DNA of 64,000 bases from Marinobacter sp. GTDB taxonomy: Bacteria; Pseudomonadota; Gammaproteobacteria; Pseudomonadales; Oleiphilaceae. Shown piece after piece: positions 63,928 to 64,000 of this stretch. The notes beneath the pieces were generated by a model, which was not told the origin of the DNA, searched no databases, and worked only from the letters and a program-made list of their open reading frames with translations. Each line of letters opens with the position of its first letter. The stretch's first letter is position 1. Both the position numbers and the translations under genes were made by a program. The stretch spans positions 310,001 to 374,000 of the forward strand of contig JAGYIS010000008.1 of NCBI GenBank assembly GCA_018402255.1, given 5' to 3'.

Positions 63928-64000
63928 GGCTGCGGCCAGTTTTCCACATACTCGAGCAGAGCTTTGCCTTGTGATCCGGTCATTTCAAGGTAGGCATCCC
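63924..64000 (-). CDS. 3' end of an unknown gene (partial)
   Basis: The minus strand is open from the right edge and ends with TAA at 63924-63926, overlapping the MscS stop codon. The last residues read DAYLEMTGSQGKALLEYV followed by ENWPQP. The codons are protein-like, and the convergent arrangement is common in this window. No family can be named from 24 residues. Confidence 0.55.
   Translation of the reverse strand, partial: DAYLEMTGSQGKALLEYVENWPQP

Overview
The window looks like chromosomal DNA of a marine, hydrocarbon-degrading gammaproteobacterium of the Marinobacter type. This is inferred from gene content, not from a database match. The pointers are an AlkB-type alkane hydroxylase with fatty-acid activation and beta-oxidation genes nearby, a complete seven-gene Mrp Na+/H+ antiporter operon, FliA-type promoters, and many short gammaproteobacterial housekeeping genes. 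There are no rRNA or tRNA genes, CRISPR arrays, prophages or IS elements.

Layout. 1-6.7 kb: the 3' end of a periplasmic binding protein gene, an L,D-transpeptidase with a small lipoprotein, an AbiTii-like protein, pcm, and an AstA-like/DUF1338 operon divergent from an Lrp-type regulator. 6.7-20.7 kb: an acyl-CoA synthetase behind a possible sigma-54 promoter, a LysR regulator, a transglycosylase, an RND efflux pair, ppiC, a frameshifted ybiT, DUF1415, a spermidine-synthase-like protein and a PF10118 hydrolase. 20.9-28.4 kb: a branched-chain/aromatic amino acid block (NSS transporter, leucine-type dehydrogenase, one-chain indolepyruvate oxidoreductase, AzlCD exporter). 28.4-38.4 kb: a FliA-promoted unknown protein, several envelope proteins, a CpxP-CpxRA set with a CpxR box, yigZ, yciH and dadA. 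38.4-46 kb: an AlkK-type ligase and mrpABCDEFG on the minus strand. 46.2-54.2 kb: fadH, a GlxA-type regulator, acyl-CoA dehydrogenase, enoyl-CoA hydratase and alkB. 54.2-64 kb: small proteins, phoX, a chemotaxis receptor, an MFS transporter, rlmJ, and an unknown P-loop-like protein joined to a MscS channel.

The alkane theme is coherent. AlkB makes the alcohol, AlkK/FadD-type ligases activate the fatty acid, and the acyl-CoA dehydrogenase, hydratase and FadH carry out beta-oxidation.

The most interesting non-genic signal is a family of six intergenic elements of about 100-125 bp at 18.2, 18.9, 29.9, 51.6, 51.8 and 52.8 kb. Each has long, nearly perfect outer arms whose sequence differs between copies but stays paired, and the interior folds into two further small hairpins that also covary. 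Together they form a three-way junction. The second broad observation is that five otherwise intact genes, and perhaps a sixth, carry single-base frameshifts, mostly at homopolymers. This suggests assembly errors rather than real gene decay.
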